Assembly (NCBI GenBank): GCA_910574455.1
Contig: CAJSYZ010000005.1
Span: forward strand, 2,108,001 to 2,172,000
Length of the DNA stretch: 64,000 nt
Origin: Trichaptum fuscoviolaceum
Taxonomy: Eukaryota > Basidiomycota > Agaricomycetes > Hymenochaetales > Trichaptaceae
Direction of reading: 5' to 3'
This document shows, in pieces, positions 38,123 through 50,023 of the stretch. The notes beneath the pieces are model-generated. The model was not told the origin of the DNA. It worked only from the letters and a program-made list of their open reading frames with translations, and ran no database searches. How positions within the stretch are numbered: position 1 is the stretch's first letter; every line of letters starts with the position of its first letter. A program made the translations under genes and the position numbers.

Positions 38123-40144
38123 TTACGACATGCAATCTTTGGGCACTTTCTGGCCGTGGAGTAATTGATGACCGGATAGACGGAGGGAGAGATGGGGGGA
38201 CCTACAAGTCATTAGAATTTCGGTCTCAGATACATTCAAAAAATGACTCACCTCAGAGACGGGAGAGAGCGTAGTTGGAGGTCGTTCAGATATTGTAGTT
38301 GTGAAAACAGTTGTCGGAGCGAGATTGGAGCCCGATACACTGGAACCGGGAGAAGCGAAGAACAGATTGTAGCCAGCTCGCAGTATACGAGAGTTACGGA
38401 GAGTACGCCTCCTTCGAGGCGGCGCATCTCGACTTGCATCGCTCCGCCTACTATTATTAGTGGAAACGTTCGATTGTCGAGGGGTTCGGTGGGAACGTGT
38501 GGATTGCTCAGGGCTATTCATATCATGAGCTCCCGTGCGGCTCGTATTGGCTGAATGGAGTCTGCTGGTTTGTAAACTATTGCTTGAACGAGTGTGTGCA
38601 TGCCGCGATCGCGATCGAACTTCTTTGTCCACGTCGATATAGAACGCCTCGATCTTTCCGAGCGAGTCTTTCTCTGAAGACGACGTATGGTTGACTTTCC
38701 GGCGCCGGTATAACATCAACGAAGTTCCGAAAATAAGGAGCGCGATGGCAAGCGCCGCGCACAATCCGCCGATAAGTGCAGGGCTTGGGCTACTGAAGTG
38801 TTACAACATGTTCAGCATTTCGTAAGTAGCTGGAATATCTCACCTGGTCGACTTTGGCGACATAGACGCGGGTGCATTCGCTGACTCTGGATCGGCACTA
38901 CAAGCCATCAACATCAACCTCTAGGGACAAAGAGAGATATGCGAGTAATTGTCACGGACCTGCTAGTTACGATTTGTCCGTTGGACCCAGATGCACCAAG
39001 AGACAATTCAATTTGTGCGTGATCGACAATGAAGACCCTCTCATTGTCTGGATCTGTTTTACTGACATTCAACATATGCGGGCCTCGATCGTAATTGCTT
39101 CCATAGAATAAAACTTGAGAGGCATGGGCGCTCGGGTTCGACGAGTTGTATGTGTAAGCAGGTCCATCGTCAACCTGAACTCGGTACGAACCACAGGTAG
39201 GGCAGACTGCTCCGAATAATATGATTGAGGTACCTGTTCCAATTCAGAATCGAGACAACAAATGGGTGTAAAAGATGATATTTACTCTATGCCTCCCAAG
39301 TTAGCGACACCGTACTCGAAAGAATATCTTCAGGCACAAGTAGACTCACATTAAACTGAATACTGAATGAATCCCCTGGATTGGATGTAAATCTGCCTCT
39401 CAAGTTAATGTCGACGTCGAAGAATGTCAACATAATATAGGGCTTACAGTCCTGTACCCATTTGGAGCGATGGATTGTTGCCCACTGAGTTCCAACCGGG
39501 TCCTGAGAAGTTGTACGGAGATGAGGAAGTGTTCTGAGCTTGGAGTACGTGGCTTGTGAGTTCTTCATTGCTAGTGCTAGACGGCATTTGCACCTGGAAC
39601 TGCAGCAGAGAGCGTAAGACAAGTATTGAATTGGGTTTAAGTTACTTACATAGTCCAAGTTCAGTACGTTTGCATTTGGGTCTACGGCCTCATTTGTTAT
39701 GCTGATCGTATGCGTGCTTTGCGACAGGGTGTCGATGCTGTATAGAGGTGCCTGACAGCCTATGATCAAATAGTAAGATAACCATAATAATAATATTACA
39801 CCCATAAAATCACACCAAACTCACTCGACGAAGGACTAGTTGTATTTTTTAGGTGAACTGGGTCACCACCATCGATCTGAATAGAGAATGGCGCGCTCGA
39901 GGGACCAGTTGATCCAAATACCGAGATTCCTGTTCCGTTGAAGGTGAAGCTTGCTTTAGCGCTGGAGGTATTGGAAAAAGTGTATGTGTTCTGGAAGCAC
40001 CTGCATGGGAAGATTAACCGATTCCTATACTAGTGACCAGTATGGACACCGAATAGCTCACTGTAGGGATGCATCCGTGCCAGGGTACCAGTCTGAAGTA
40101 CTATATGTTATAAGCGGGCTGGGGTCATCTATTTGATTAGCCAT
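38123..40144 (-). CDS. single-pass membrane protein with beta-rich ectodomain and Ser/Arg-rich cytosolic tail
   Basis: From ATG 40144 the frame reads MANQIDDPSPLITYSTSDWY, then spliced segments NTYTFSNTSSAKASFTFNGT, GISVFGSTGPSSAPFSIQID, GGDPVHLKNTT, and CQAPLYSIDTLSQSTHTISI, NEAVDPNANVLNLDYV. This is the pattern (IxYS..W, SFTFNGTGISVFG, ..HTIxxTN....LDYV) of a jelly-roll ectodomain family very common in Agaricomycete membrane proteins. A second, less clear beta-rich part follows, then a transmembrane helix (CAALAIALLIFGTSLMLYRR) and a basic Ser/Arg-rich tail (SRSRHAHTRSSNSL, RRSDASRDAPPRRRR). Function unknown; surface sensing or wall contact is an inference. An upstream ATG near 40268 encodes a hydrophobic stretch resembling a signal peptide (YILLFLVPLSCQ), but no clean intron connects it, so the start is uncertain. 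Confidence 0.65.
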
Positions 40145-40689
40145 TGTTTCGCGCCCGCTCTGCGGAGATGCGCTGGCAAGAGAGGGGGACGAGAAAGAGC
40201 AAGATGTATCGAGAAAGATGCGAGGGCCATTCCTCGCATAATAAGAACGCCATGGTAATTATAAAGTGCGGTAGCAGAGCATGGGGATCGGACGGAGACC
40301 AGTCATAGCCACAAGCGCTTTCCTTTCGGGGCAATGCTTCTATTGCGATTTGTTCTAGCAGTGTCTCATCAGATGCGCAACTCCGGCGACGGGATGAGAT
40401 CCATCAATCTCGTCTCGCACAAAGAACAATGGCATCATCGTTGATGCCGCATGCTGAAGCTCTTGAAGGGGATCTAAGAGGGGTCGGGCTTAGCATTTCG
40501 ACAGCACTGCAAGATGTTTAAAAGAAAAAGTGATATTAAACATTACTATGGACAACACTTGACAGCAATAGAGCAAGATACATAAGATGAGCCATGACCG
40601 TGCATGAGCAACGATATCTGTTTCAGCTCACACGTAAATTTTCTGGTGGAAAGAAACCGTCAACGGGAGAGCGCTTAAGTCGCCGACGG
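40145..40689. other. intergenic, promoter of membrane protein and 3' end of RGG protein
   Basis: Head-to-tail minus-strand gap. A possible signal-peptide-coding first exon for the membrane-protein gene lies at about 40150-40270. Otherwise nothing is recognised. Confidence 0.4.
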
Positions 40690-42840
40690 TCATGCTTCAT
40701 TTGTCCCAGGTTTTGGTGCTCCGCCTCTGACACCTGAGATACCCGGAGCAGGATCAATCATCGATGCAATTTTAGATGTCAAAGGGAAAATCTAAACTGA
40801 CCAGTTCCACGATCATAACCTCTGCCGCGCCCCCGGCCTCGACCGCGTTGCTCGCCATCAGAGCTGCCTCGATAGCCACCATTCTCCCCGCCATTCAAAG
40901 GCTTTCCACGTCCTGATTTTGGGGAATCGGAATGATGATTAGGCTTCGGATTACTGATTAGAGAGCCAGAAATAAAGATCGTCTTACCACCTCGGAAGTT
41001 ACCACGGAAACTGCCTCGATCTCCACCACGGAAACCTCCTCGCTCATTACCCCGGAAGCCTCCTCTTGCACGACCACGGCCACGAGCGCCCCTAGTCGCC
41101 GGGACGAAACCATCCTCATCAGCGCCCGGTGGGCTTTGGTGACCGTTGGGAATGCCGTTAGCCTTTGCCGCTATAGGCTCAGTTGCAATTGACGGAGTAG
41201 TCGACCAAGCGTTCACAGGCGCAGACGCCGCCGGTGCAGGCTCACCATGAGCAGGAGTTGCTGTACCCGAGGTACCGAAGGTCGCATGCAATCCATCGAT
41301 AGATGGAAGACCTCCTTCGTCGTCGTCAGCCCAGTCAATAGCGCTATCCGGTACCTGTGCCTTGAGAGATGCTAATTGAGACCTAACCTGTCAAATACGC
41401 AAAAACTGTGTCGCTCACTGCTGCAACCTCAACTGGAACAGGAACTTGGTGCGTGTCGATCACCTCCACTAGCGCTGGGGCGGGAACAGACTCTAGCGAC
41501 ACTTCCTCCTTTTCGACCCATTCTGCACCGTTCTCAAAGGAGACAGGGTCGGTTTCGAGCTCACTTTCCTGCATAAAGCTGAAGTTAATGCCTGTAGTAC
41601 CTGCCGTGAAGCTCGCCGTTGGAGGCAGACCACCAATCGTAGTCTGGTGAACCTCGACAGCATCTTCTGAGACCGGGACAGCCTCAGCCTCAGCCTCAGC
41701 CTCAAAAGAGACTTCGGGTTCGGCAAAGACCTCCTCAGTTTCAGCGGGAACTTCCTCGGGAATAGGAGGGGGATTGACATAGTTCTCCGTGATTTCTAAC
41801 AGCCTTAAATCTACATCCCCATGAGACAACGCAACAGACTAGGAAAAGAGATGACTCACATGACACGCCCGCTACCTCGCCCTCACCGAGCAAGAAGCCT
41901 GAGATAGCATCTTGTTTTGACTCGGCCTCATGCGCAAGAAGAGCGCTGCCAGCGACAAATATTGCGTTGACGTCCTCGTCACCAAGGTTTAGAGCTAGCA
42001 CAGAGGGGTCATTATTTGATAGAAGCGAGTGTAACCGGATGAAGTTGAGAATTTGTGCAGTTCGAGCAGCGTGCGCTTTCTGTATCCAATGTTAACATTA
42101 TTCGTATAGTAGGAAAAAGGCAATGCACCTGTGTAGCCGCGAGGGCCTCCGCTACGCGCTGTTTTTCCGCCTCCGCCGCCTCTGCGCGCTGGCGAGCAGC
42201 CTCCTTCGCGTTCTCCGCCTCAAGCGCCTAAAATATATGCACATGATAAAGGTTTTGCACACATTGTCCTGCAGCGAATTGTGCCTACCTCGACAGCCTT
42301 CTTCGTCTCATCGAGTTCCTTTACGATAGCTTCCAGTGACGGCAGTGTAGCGAGTGTCTTCTTCTGATCATCGTTCAGCTGAGAGGTCGGTTTGTCCGAG
42401 TAAGCGTGAATGCGCGTCTTTTTGAGTCAAATTGATCCGTTTTGCCCGACCCATGCCAGCCATTGAAAATGAATCTTCAGCAGACATTCACGCAGTGCAG
42501 AGAGTACAGTGGGACATACGATTTTCTTGGTAAGCTGCTTGTATCGCTTGTTCAATAGATCAACCACAGGACTTGGTTTTGCAACCCCTTGCTCAAGCTG
42601 CTCCTCTTTTACCGGCTCCGCATGTACTACCAACTCCTCAGCAACCCTACCGCTCGCCACATCCTGCTCAGCGGGTGCCTTCTCCGTCAGCGCAGCCGCG
42701 TGCGTGTCTGGGATCGACACCTCAGGCGAGTTTGGGTCCTCCTCCTTCTTCGCTGTTCTCCGCTTTTTCTTCTGCGATTTTGACACGGGTGGGGGTGGGG
42801 GAGCGCCGGGGACGAACCTCTTCGCTGCTTCAGTAGACAT
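40690..42840 (-). CDS. caprin-like coiled-coil / RGG-box RNA-binding protein
   Basis: ATG 42840 starts MSTEAAKRFVPGAPPPPP, then KSQKKKRRTAKK. A helical region follows: VVDLLNKRYKQLTKKI, then KPTSQLNDDQKKTLATLPSL and EAIVKELDETKKAVEALE, with a long coiled coil rich in Glu/Ala/Arg. The order (KxxK-LxKKIxxI...LNxDQxxxLxxLxxLExxVKEL) is like the N-terminal dimerisation region of animal caprin proteins. An acidic middle (EAEAEAEAVPVSEDAVEV) and a C-terminus full of RGG/RG repeats (RGARGRGRARGGFRGN, GGFRGGDRGSFRGNFRGG) fit a translation- or granule-associated RNA-binding protein. The final exon gives GVRGGAPKPGTNEA-stop at 40690. RGG and coiled-coil parts are seen; kinship to caprin is my inference from pattern. 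An alternative is an unrelated eIF4G- or Scd6-like RGG protein, but no LSm domain is present. Confidence 0.75.
41681..41704 (-). repeat. four perfect 6-bp copies encoding Glu-Ala repeat
   Basis: gcctca occurs four times in a row on the + strand and encodes alternating Glu-Ala in the acidic middle of the RGG protein. Length variation between strains would be expected. Confidence 0.85.
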
Positions 42841-43552
42841 TGTTCGCAGTCTTTTTTTGTTTTGTAAGTGGGATGTAGTAGAGGATGGTGTAAGGTGATG
42901 GTGAAAATACGAGGTGGATAATGGGACGTTGGAACTTTAGGAGTTGACGCAAGCCAGAAAAAAAGGGTTTATTGGGTCGCCGAAAATAGTAAGTGCTAAT
43001 ACTAGTAGTACCGTGCCAGCCTGAGTGTCCTTCGCCGACTCGGCGCCAGTGGATGTTCGACTCAAAACAGCATCGTAGTTTCTACTCTGCTTTGAAGAAA
43101 ATGGTCTACGGGAACAACACCTCATGGATGTAGGAGGCAAGGCTACGCTATAAATTGCTAACTTGAAGTGCAGTAAGTTGTGTCACCCAGCCAGTTGCAA
43201 AACCTACGTAACATAAAGGTCAACAAACCATCATCCTCAACAATAGATCTCATTTCTTCTTTGCTATTTCTCATATAGCCTTCTCGGAGGTATCAGTACC
43301 CTATGAAATGTAAGTACGTATTCCCTCAACAAGTGATTGCATTTTTCTCTGAACAATCTGTATGCACGGGATCTATCAGTTCGTCAAAAGTCACTTTGGG
43401 AGATCTACAGAAGTGTTACAAGGCTGTGTCGGTTGACCATACATCGTGATATCTAAACTGCTCATATTATTACATGAATATTTGGCTAGGTGTGCACCAA
43501 CAGCAATCAATGATTGCACAAGAGCTGGTCTTTGATGTCCAAATCTGTGCTT
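42841..43552. other. intergenic, promoter of RGG protein gene
   Basis: A 712-base minus-strand head-to-tail gap. Around 43300-43320 on the + strand a short ATG...GTAAGT start looks like a first exon, but no continuation was found, so no gene is called. Confidence 0.35.
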
Positions 43553-44618
43553 TTAATACGTCGAGGCGAAAAGACCAAGGCGCCCACCATCTGTTACTTG
43601 CGCGGTACCAGATACATATGCCCCAGCCTTGCTGCAGAGGAAAATCGCTAAGCCACCCATATCTTCTGTCTGTCCCATTCGTTCCAGAGGAACTTGACTC
43701 GAGGGTATGGCCTGAGCATTGTTGATAAGGGATTGTGACATCTCTGTTTGTTCGCATATCAGAGCGATGCTTCAGAAAGATATAATGAGTGGATGTACCT
43801 GATGGATAGAGGCCCGGGGCTATTACATTTACACGAATTTTCCAGTCTTTGAAAGTGTTCGCGAGTGTTTTCCCCATATGTGTGGCCGCAGCCTTACTGG
43901 AGCCATACGAAATACTGAAAACTCCGCTGTCGCGCCTGAACCCACCTATGCTCGATGTGATGATCACTTGGCTGGTCGGCTCACCAGCCACCGTGGCTCG
44001 CTTGTTCCCCTCGTCCAACAATTCCAGGAAGGCTACAGCGGTGTAGTACACAGCTGTGGCGTTCACTTCGAAGGTCTTTGTGAACTCCTCTGGCGTGCCT
44101 GCATCCCAAAGCTTGCTTTGGAAGGCCTTGATATCATCCTTCGGGTCGGGCGGCGCCGCTGAGTTATACAGGACACCAGAGTTGGCGAACACAGCGTTGA
44201 CATAGCCCTGTTGTTCCTTTATCGTCTGCACCACGGACAAGAGATCCTCTCGGGACGTGACATCGCACTTAAGGGGAATGAGCTTGCCGTGCTTCTGAGA
44301 AACAGGCGATACAGTGATCAACATTCAAGTTGCATATATGCATGCTGATGACACAAGACTCACTGCATTCGCCTTCGCGGCATTCTGAAGAATTTCGAGA
44401 CGTCGGCCGAGGATGTACACTGTTGCTCCGTTATTCTCCAGTGTAGTAGCAATCATAAGTCCGATGCCTAATGATGAACGGCATATGTAAAATACTTCAT
44501 AAATGCCCGAGTACTACGGAATTGGACGAAAAGGATAGAAGTCCTTACCTGTGCCGCCTCCCGTTACGACGACAACCTTGCCTTCAACACTGAACAGGTT
44601 TTCTAATTGGAGGGACAT
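43553..44618 (-). CDS. short-chain dehydrogenase/reductase (SDR)
   Basis: NAD(P)-dependent oxidoreductase of the classical SDR fold. ATG 44618 (MSLQLENLFSVEGKVVVVTG) leads into the cofactor loop TGGGTGIG after an intron. Then come LGRRLEIL, PLKCDVTSREDLLSV, FANSGVLYN (the usual NxG position), VNATAVYYTAVAFLELL, the catalytic Ser in IITSSIGGF and the Tyr/Lys pair in YGSSKAAATHMGKTL, then IRVNVIAPGLYPS. The last exon reads EMSQSLINNAQAIPSSQVPL, ERMGQTEDMGGLAIFLCSKA and GAYVSGTAQVTDGG, complete to the stop at 43553. Both TGxxxGIG and YxxxK are intact. No signal peptide. The substrate is unknown; no pathway partner is adjacent. Confidence 0.9.
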
Positions 44619-45395
44619 GACTTGGAAGCTGTGTGTTGAGGGAGTTCCGATAAACGACTGCACTGGCGGGATGTCCTCTTATACCCGGACCGGGAGCAAA
44701 TATATTTATACTCGCAGATGTGCTTTCTCAGCATCTGTCAGGACTTATCGAGGAGACCCACCATGACCACCGCTCTCCGAGTTCAAAGACGCACCTACGG
44801 AGGCCCAGCCCAATATGATTGCCCGAAAGCCAAGAAAGCGAGAAACAGAAGCGGCGAGATATCAGAGTAGTAGCAGAAATATGTTAATGTGTACTTCACC
44901 ACAGTACTAGTATAGGTCTGCATTCTGAACATGATATAGCATATACGAGGTTTCCACGGCCTATTGTGATTATCACTGTTGACTGCTGTAGAGTGTTAAG
45001 TAAAAGGCGAGTTCGTCGTCGAGGACAAGCCGCTGTGTTCCAGTTGAAGTTAATCTTACCAGCATGACGTAAGATAAACATAGAAGAACTTGAACACGCC
45101 CTTTCCTCCTGACTCCTCCATGTTACAGATACACACAGCATAGAGAACAGCCCTCAGCATCTTCCATATTATAATTGCCTCACATACTACGATAAGGCCA
45201 CAGTCAGGCTATTGCGCAGCCTGCACGGCATCGTCACGGCGCTTAAGTCAGCTTGCTCAGGCTCAGCTTGCGCGTCAGTCTGACGGCCGTCAAGTCACGT
45301 AGTACTCTGCTTCCAAGTATCACACCCCATCTCCTCACTGGAAGGCGCAAATATCCATAAAGAGGCTTTGTGCAGCATAAAGACCTCGCGGAGAC
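44619..45395. promoter_or_regulatory. divergent intergenic region (SDR / RING ligase)
   Basis: The 777 bases between divergent start codons carry the promoters of both genes. A palindrome GACGGCCGTC lies at about 45281-45290 and a TATAAA-like ATATTTATA at 44699-44708, near the SDR start. No further gene is supported. Confidence 0.4.
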
Positions 45396-47617
45396 ATGGA
45401 GATGGAGTCTGAGCCTGCCTCTCGCTCGTTAGAGGAAGCAGCACAGCGCCGACGCTCGACAGGAGACATGCGTATGCATCGTGCCGCTCGTATTAGACCC
45501 CGGACCCGCCTCTCAGTTGACCTCCCTAGAGACTCTGGTATAGCATTAGGCTCGTCCTTCCTGATGGCTTCGCCATCAGGGGCAAATACAGGTACGCATC
45601 AGACACAGTGGACTAACCCCATGTTCGTTCATGATGCGGGTTTAGCGCAAGGTCTTCCAGCAGCGCCAGCAGTACCAGGACCACCCCCCGAAGCACCTAC
45701 AATTGTCCATCTTCCTACGTTGAATGAGCGTCGAGGACAGGCGCCTAGCGGACGACGACCCAGACGAGTTCGGACAGGGAGGTTTTGGAAGGTCCTTGGT
45801 TTCTTTGGATATGGAAACGGTGATCGATATAGGAGGGAGCTCGTATCGATGATGACAACGCTTAGCTTCGGTTTCGTGCAAGTCAGTACCAAATCTCATC
45901 AAACTTCAGCAAATGTTTAAGTCATTCTCACGCATATTACTTCCAGTTCTGCGTAACACTGGCTTTTATAATATACACGGCTATACATCATAGTCCCACA
46001 GACCCGTCCATTTCTGAATGGAAAGCGTGTAACAAGCCTCTAGGAGCTTGGGCAGTAGTTTGGATCGTAAAACTCTTTTATGATTGCGGCATTACTTACT
46101 GGGGTTGGACCCGAGATTGGAAAGGCCGAAAGAACGAGAACAGGTGTGTTCCTTTACAACCATACTCTATCACTAGTGAATAACGTCTTGAACCTCAGGA
46201 GTCGTACAGAGGATACCGAGAGAGCTGTGACTCGCCCTAACACCACTACACCCAATCAGGATGACAGCACCATTTGGCGAGAACTCGAAGCGCTTGCCAC
46301 TGCCACCGACGAAGAGGATGAAAATCTGCGACGGATCCGTCGAAGTTTACCCTACTCAAAACTATACTCAAGGTTAGTGTAGACTTCTGTTTACTTTCGA
46401 CTAACCTGCTGAATGAAATGAATCGACAGACTTTCCCTACTTCTCTCGGTCCTGGTTATTGCTTGGTTTCTGACTTCGAATATCCTCCTATACACATCAG
46501 TCCATACATGTCGTTTTGCAGCTCCGCATCTTTGGTGGCTCATATTTGGCATACTATGCATACAGTACTTTATCATCGCGCAGGTTATTTTAATAGCACT
46601 AATTGTCTTCATCATTGGGCCTCTGATCTACGTAAGTGATATCTCCTGATTTTCAGCAAGTCGGCATAATACTAAATTTCAGTCTGAACAGTTATTTTGG
46701 AACATCGTTCTTATGTGCTTTGGTCGCCATCCTTTACAGAACCCGCACTACATCAATCCAGACATAGGAAAGCTGTCAAAGGGTGTTGTCGATAGCATTC
46801 CGCTCGTCATGTATATCCCATCGCCTCCAGAGGGCGAAAAAGGGGCGAAAAGCGATGGTGTTGTCACAAAACCCGAACCGATATATATTCCAGGCTCATC
46901 AGAGCATATATATCCTCCCAAACCCCCGCAGCCCAAACGAATGTTCACTTTCATGAGTCGCAAATCATCTGGGCTGGCCGGTAAGCAGTCCGTTAATGGA
47001 AAAAAAGATGGTGGAGGCGCGCCGACATGGGAGGATTGTTGGGAAAGCAACGACCTTCCTTTTGTGCGGTTGGACGAGAACCGTGCGTCATGCGCGATCT
47101 GCTTGTTGGACTTCGAGGAGCCGAAGCGCCGTGTAGCAAGCGAGGTGATCAAGTCATGGGCACAGCCCAAACAACCGGATGTGCAGACATCTGATGCTCT
47201 GAAAGACCCAGTAAAGCCACTTGCCACCGGAAACGATGATGCTAAAGAACCTGTTGGCAACGCAGATACACCGTCCTCAGATATTTCAGGAGAGGGTGGT
47301 GCAAGCAACGGAAGCACCGCTGCTGTGGCTACGACTGTAGGGACCGTCCAGGAAGGACCTGCGTCCCAACCTGAAGGCGAAAATGGGCACACTCTGCGCC
47401 TTGAAGATGCTGGTGAAGGCGCGCAACCGTTGCGGCTCTTGGAGTGCGGACACGTGTTCCATGTGCGTATTATTCTCGTCATTCAATAGCAAGTTAGTCT
47501 GATTGTGTTGTTCAGAAAACGTGCATCGACCCGTGGTTGACTGATGTCTCTGGTCGCTGTCCGACATGTCAGCGCCCTGTAACAGTTCTTCGCGCGCAGC
47601 TTAAACGCAACCGTTAA
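45396..47617 (+). CDS. multi-pass membrane RING-H2 E3 ubiquitin ligase
   Basis: ATG 45396 (MEMESEPASRSLEEAAQRRR) opens a disordered N-terminus. Hydrophobic segments follow across introns: TLSFGFVQFCVTLAFIIYTA, WAVVWIVKLFYDCGITYWGW, LSLLLSVLVIAWFLTSNILL and PHLWWLIFGILCIQYFIIAQ with VILIALIVFIIGPLIY, giving at least four membrane helices. The C-terminal cytosolic part has the first two zinc ligands in CAICLLDFEEP, a spacer of about 115 residues rich in Asp, Gly and Ser, then LECGHVFH, KTCIDPWL and GRCPTCQRPV. Ligand order C-x2-C...C-x-H-x2-H-x2-C-x(n)-C-x2-C is RING-H2. The long spacer is unusual. The stop is at 47617. It probably acts in ER, Golgi or vacuolar protein degradation, but location and substrates are inferred only from topology. 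Confidence 0.85.
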
Positions 47618-47903
47618 CGGCTTCTTCTTACTTACTCCCGACTTGCTTATCCTGCCCCTAACCATTAAACCATATTGGACATTTGTCTCGTTAATGTAGC
47701 TATTATTCTCCCTTTGTGTGTTGTATTAGTTCCATTCCATGTACAGCTAAGTAAGACAAAAGAAAACAATAGACAGATAGCAGTAATGAGTGTTTGCTTG
47801 ATACTTAATGATACATATGTTTAAACAGCTTTGCAAATGAGAGTGTGATGAGTGATATGCAATGTCCCGACAAGAAATATGAAATAATGAATGACGTTGC
47901 TGA

Positions 47904-50023
47904 TTATGAACGCCCTGTCAACTCCTGCCACAGGGGAGTGAGCGCCTGCGCAACTGTATTCGCTGCGACCTCCAGGCACTCTTTTTCCTCTTCGTCTTCG
48001 ATGCACTGCAGAACTCTGCGCGACCTCCAGCGGTCTGGGTGGAAGCGCTTGTGGCTTTTCTCTACCAGAGAGCGGTATTCAGCTGCTGGCATGTAACGTT
48101 TTACCTGCCTGAAGAACGCCTCGACTGCGGACCAGTCGATATCCTCGACACCAAATTGGAGAGGTCGGTGGAGCACCGGCCAGGGAATACACTCGAACAC
48201 GACGACGTCGCCTTTGAAGAAGTTCAGCTTGTCGAAGGCTTCAGAAAGATGCTTGAATCGCTCTAGTGCGATCGCGGCATTCCATCCCCGCGACGTCCAG
48301 GTTTGCGCATCGCGTCTCGCAGCGTCCCGCGCGCGCAGGCGCTTCGTTCGCAATTGATCAGCGGCCGCTTCGCGTTCACGCCGAGCATTCTCCTCCGCAA
48401 GCTCCTTGGCGCGCTGTTTCTCGCGTTCTTTCGCTGCCTCGTTATTTTCGGCATGCTTTGCTTTACGCTGCTCTGCTTGACGGCGTTCTTCAGCTTCCTG
48501 AGCAGCGCGACGACGAGCCTGTTCTTCCCATAGAGGCCTGTCTTTCTCAAGCTCCGCAATTTTGCGCCTGGACTCCTCGAGTTGCGCTAGCCTTGCGGCT
48601 TCATCAGAATCACCCATGGCTTGATCTGGCGTTTGCGGTCCTGATGAAGGTGAGGTAGAAGAGCCAGAAGCACCTAATTATGCTGTAAGTCAGAAAGCTT
48701 TCCATGCAACTAGTGAATATTATCTGACCGTTGTAGGATCCATCATTAGATCGAGAACCTGGGTGCTCGGCCATGAGTGCTTCCAGAAGTGCGTTTTGTC
48801 TCGCTTCTGCCCTCTTTTGAGCACGAGCAGCTTTTTCTTCTTGTCTCTTCTTTCCCCGAACTGCTCGCCTTTGCTTAAGTTCGCGGAGTGCAGCACCTGG
48901 CGACATGGTTCGGGTCCGTTTCTGCTTCCCACTAGGTGCATAGCTCTTGAACCTCATGGGTGTCCTCCCGTCATCGGAGCTGTCGTCTGAATCGTCTTCG
49001 CTCTCTAAAGTAGCTGCAAAATAGATTAAAGACAATGTTTTAAGATATAAAAGTCTACAAACCTTTGCGTTTGAATACAGGTGTTTCGGTTCCGACGGTC
49101 TGAGCACGATGCGGAGGTCGTTTCGGTGAAGGATGCGACTCCGACCAGCTCATCATATCTTCATCTTCGTCTAGCACAGGTAGTAGTCCGTTCCTCTCTC
49201 GCCATTTGGCCATCCACTCGCGCCGTTTCCTCCTAGCTTCCTCCTTGTTTTCTCGGGCTTTCTTCAACCTCTCGCTTTGAAGGTGTTGTTTCCCCTTCGG
49301 CAGATAGTGGTCGTCGAGTATCATTTCGTTGACTTCTTCTTCGTCTTCCTCGGAAGAAGAAAACACTTCCACCATCTTACGAGCTTTCCTCTTCTGTCCG
49401 TCGGAGCTACCCCCGGATGGACGGCGCGAAACAGATGGGCTGTTGTCAGAAAGACGACGTTTTAGCTTTGCATTGACCGTATTTGCAGGGGATTCTATAG
49501 AATGGGAGTCATCCTCCGAAGGGGCAACAGATGACTGCCTAGGGGATATCTGCACAGTGCTCAGCGCCGGAAGCTTTCTCACAGAGCAGTCATAACGTTG
49601 ATCTAGTTTGAACATATCCCAGTCATCTTGACTTAGCACACGCTTTTCCCTAATTGCATATGAGATAGAGCGAATACTCAGTCCAATATTCAAAGCTCAC
49701 CCGCAGACGTCCACGAGTCGAGGCCAGGTGCCTTCGTTCTCCACACCTTCCTCCCAAGGCGCCTTTGGCACGAATCTCCACGTGCTCTTCCCGTCTGGAG
49801 TTGTTTCAATAACGATGCGCTTCGGCCTACATAGTTCCTCGTTCAACGAGAGTTTGCGAAATGCGTGGACATGGTGGTCGCCCGTAGCTGTTCCCGGGTC
49901 GAAGGATGCAAAAGCAATAACAGAACCAGGCTGTCTTGCTATCTTCCACGAATGTGTTGTGGAGCCATTGAGAGTGCCAGCACCTGCTCCGTTATTTCTG
50001 GAGGTCGTGGGTGTAGAGGGCAT
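47904..50023 (-). CDS. charged nuclear-type protein with C-terminal J-like domain
   Basis: ATG 50023 (MPSTPTTSRNNGAGAGTLNG) was chosen because upstream in-frame codons have no ATG. The first exon contains WKIARQPGSVIAFASFDPG and KSTWRFVPKAPWEEGVENEG. An intron joins DVCG to EKRVLSQDDWDMFKLDQRYD. Next are basic/acidic low-complexity segments (KRKARKMVEVFSSSEEDEEE; RGKKRQEEKAARAQKRAEAR), a long Glu/Arg/Ala coiled coil, and a C-terminal module: TWTSRGWNAAIALERFKHLS, FEAIPWPVL-type strand, DIDWSAVEAFFRQVKRY, and LVEKSHKRFHPDRWRSRRVL. The HPD in this last motif sits where J domains contact Hsp70, and such modules close many Agaricomycete hypothetical proteins. Function unknown. Confidence 0.7.
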
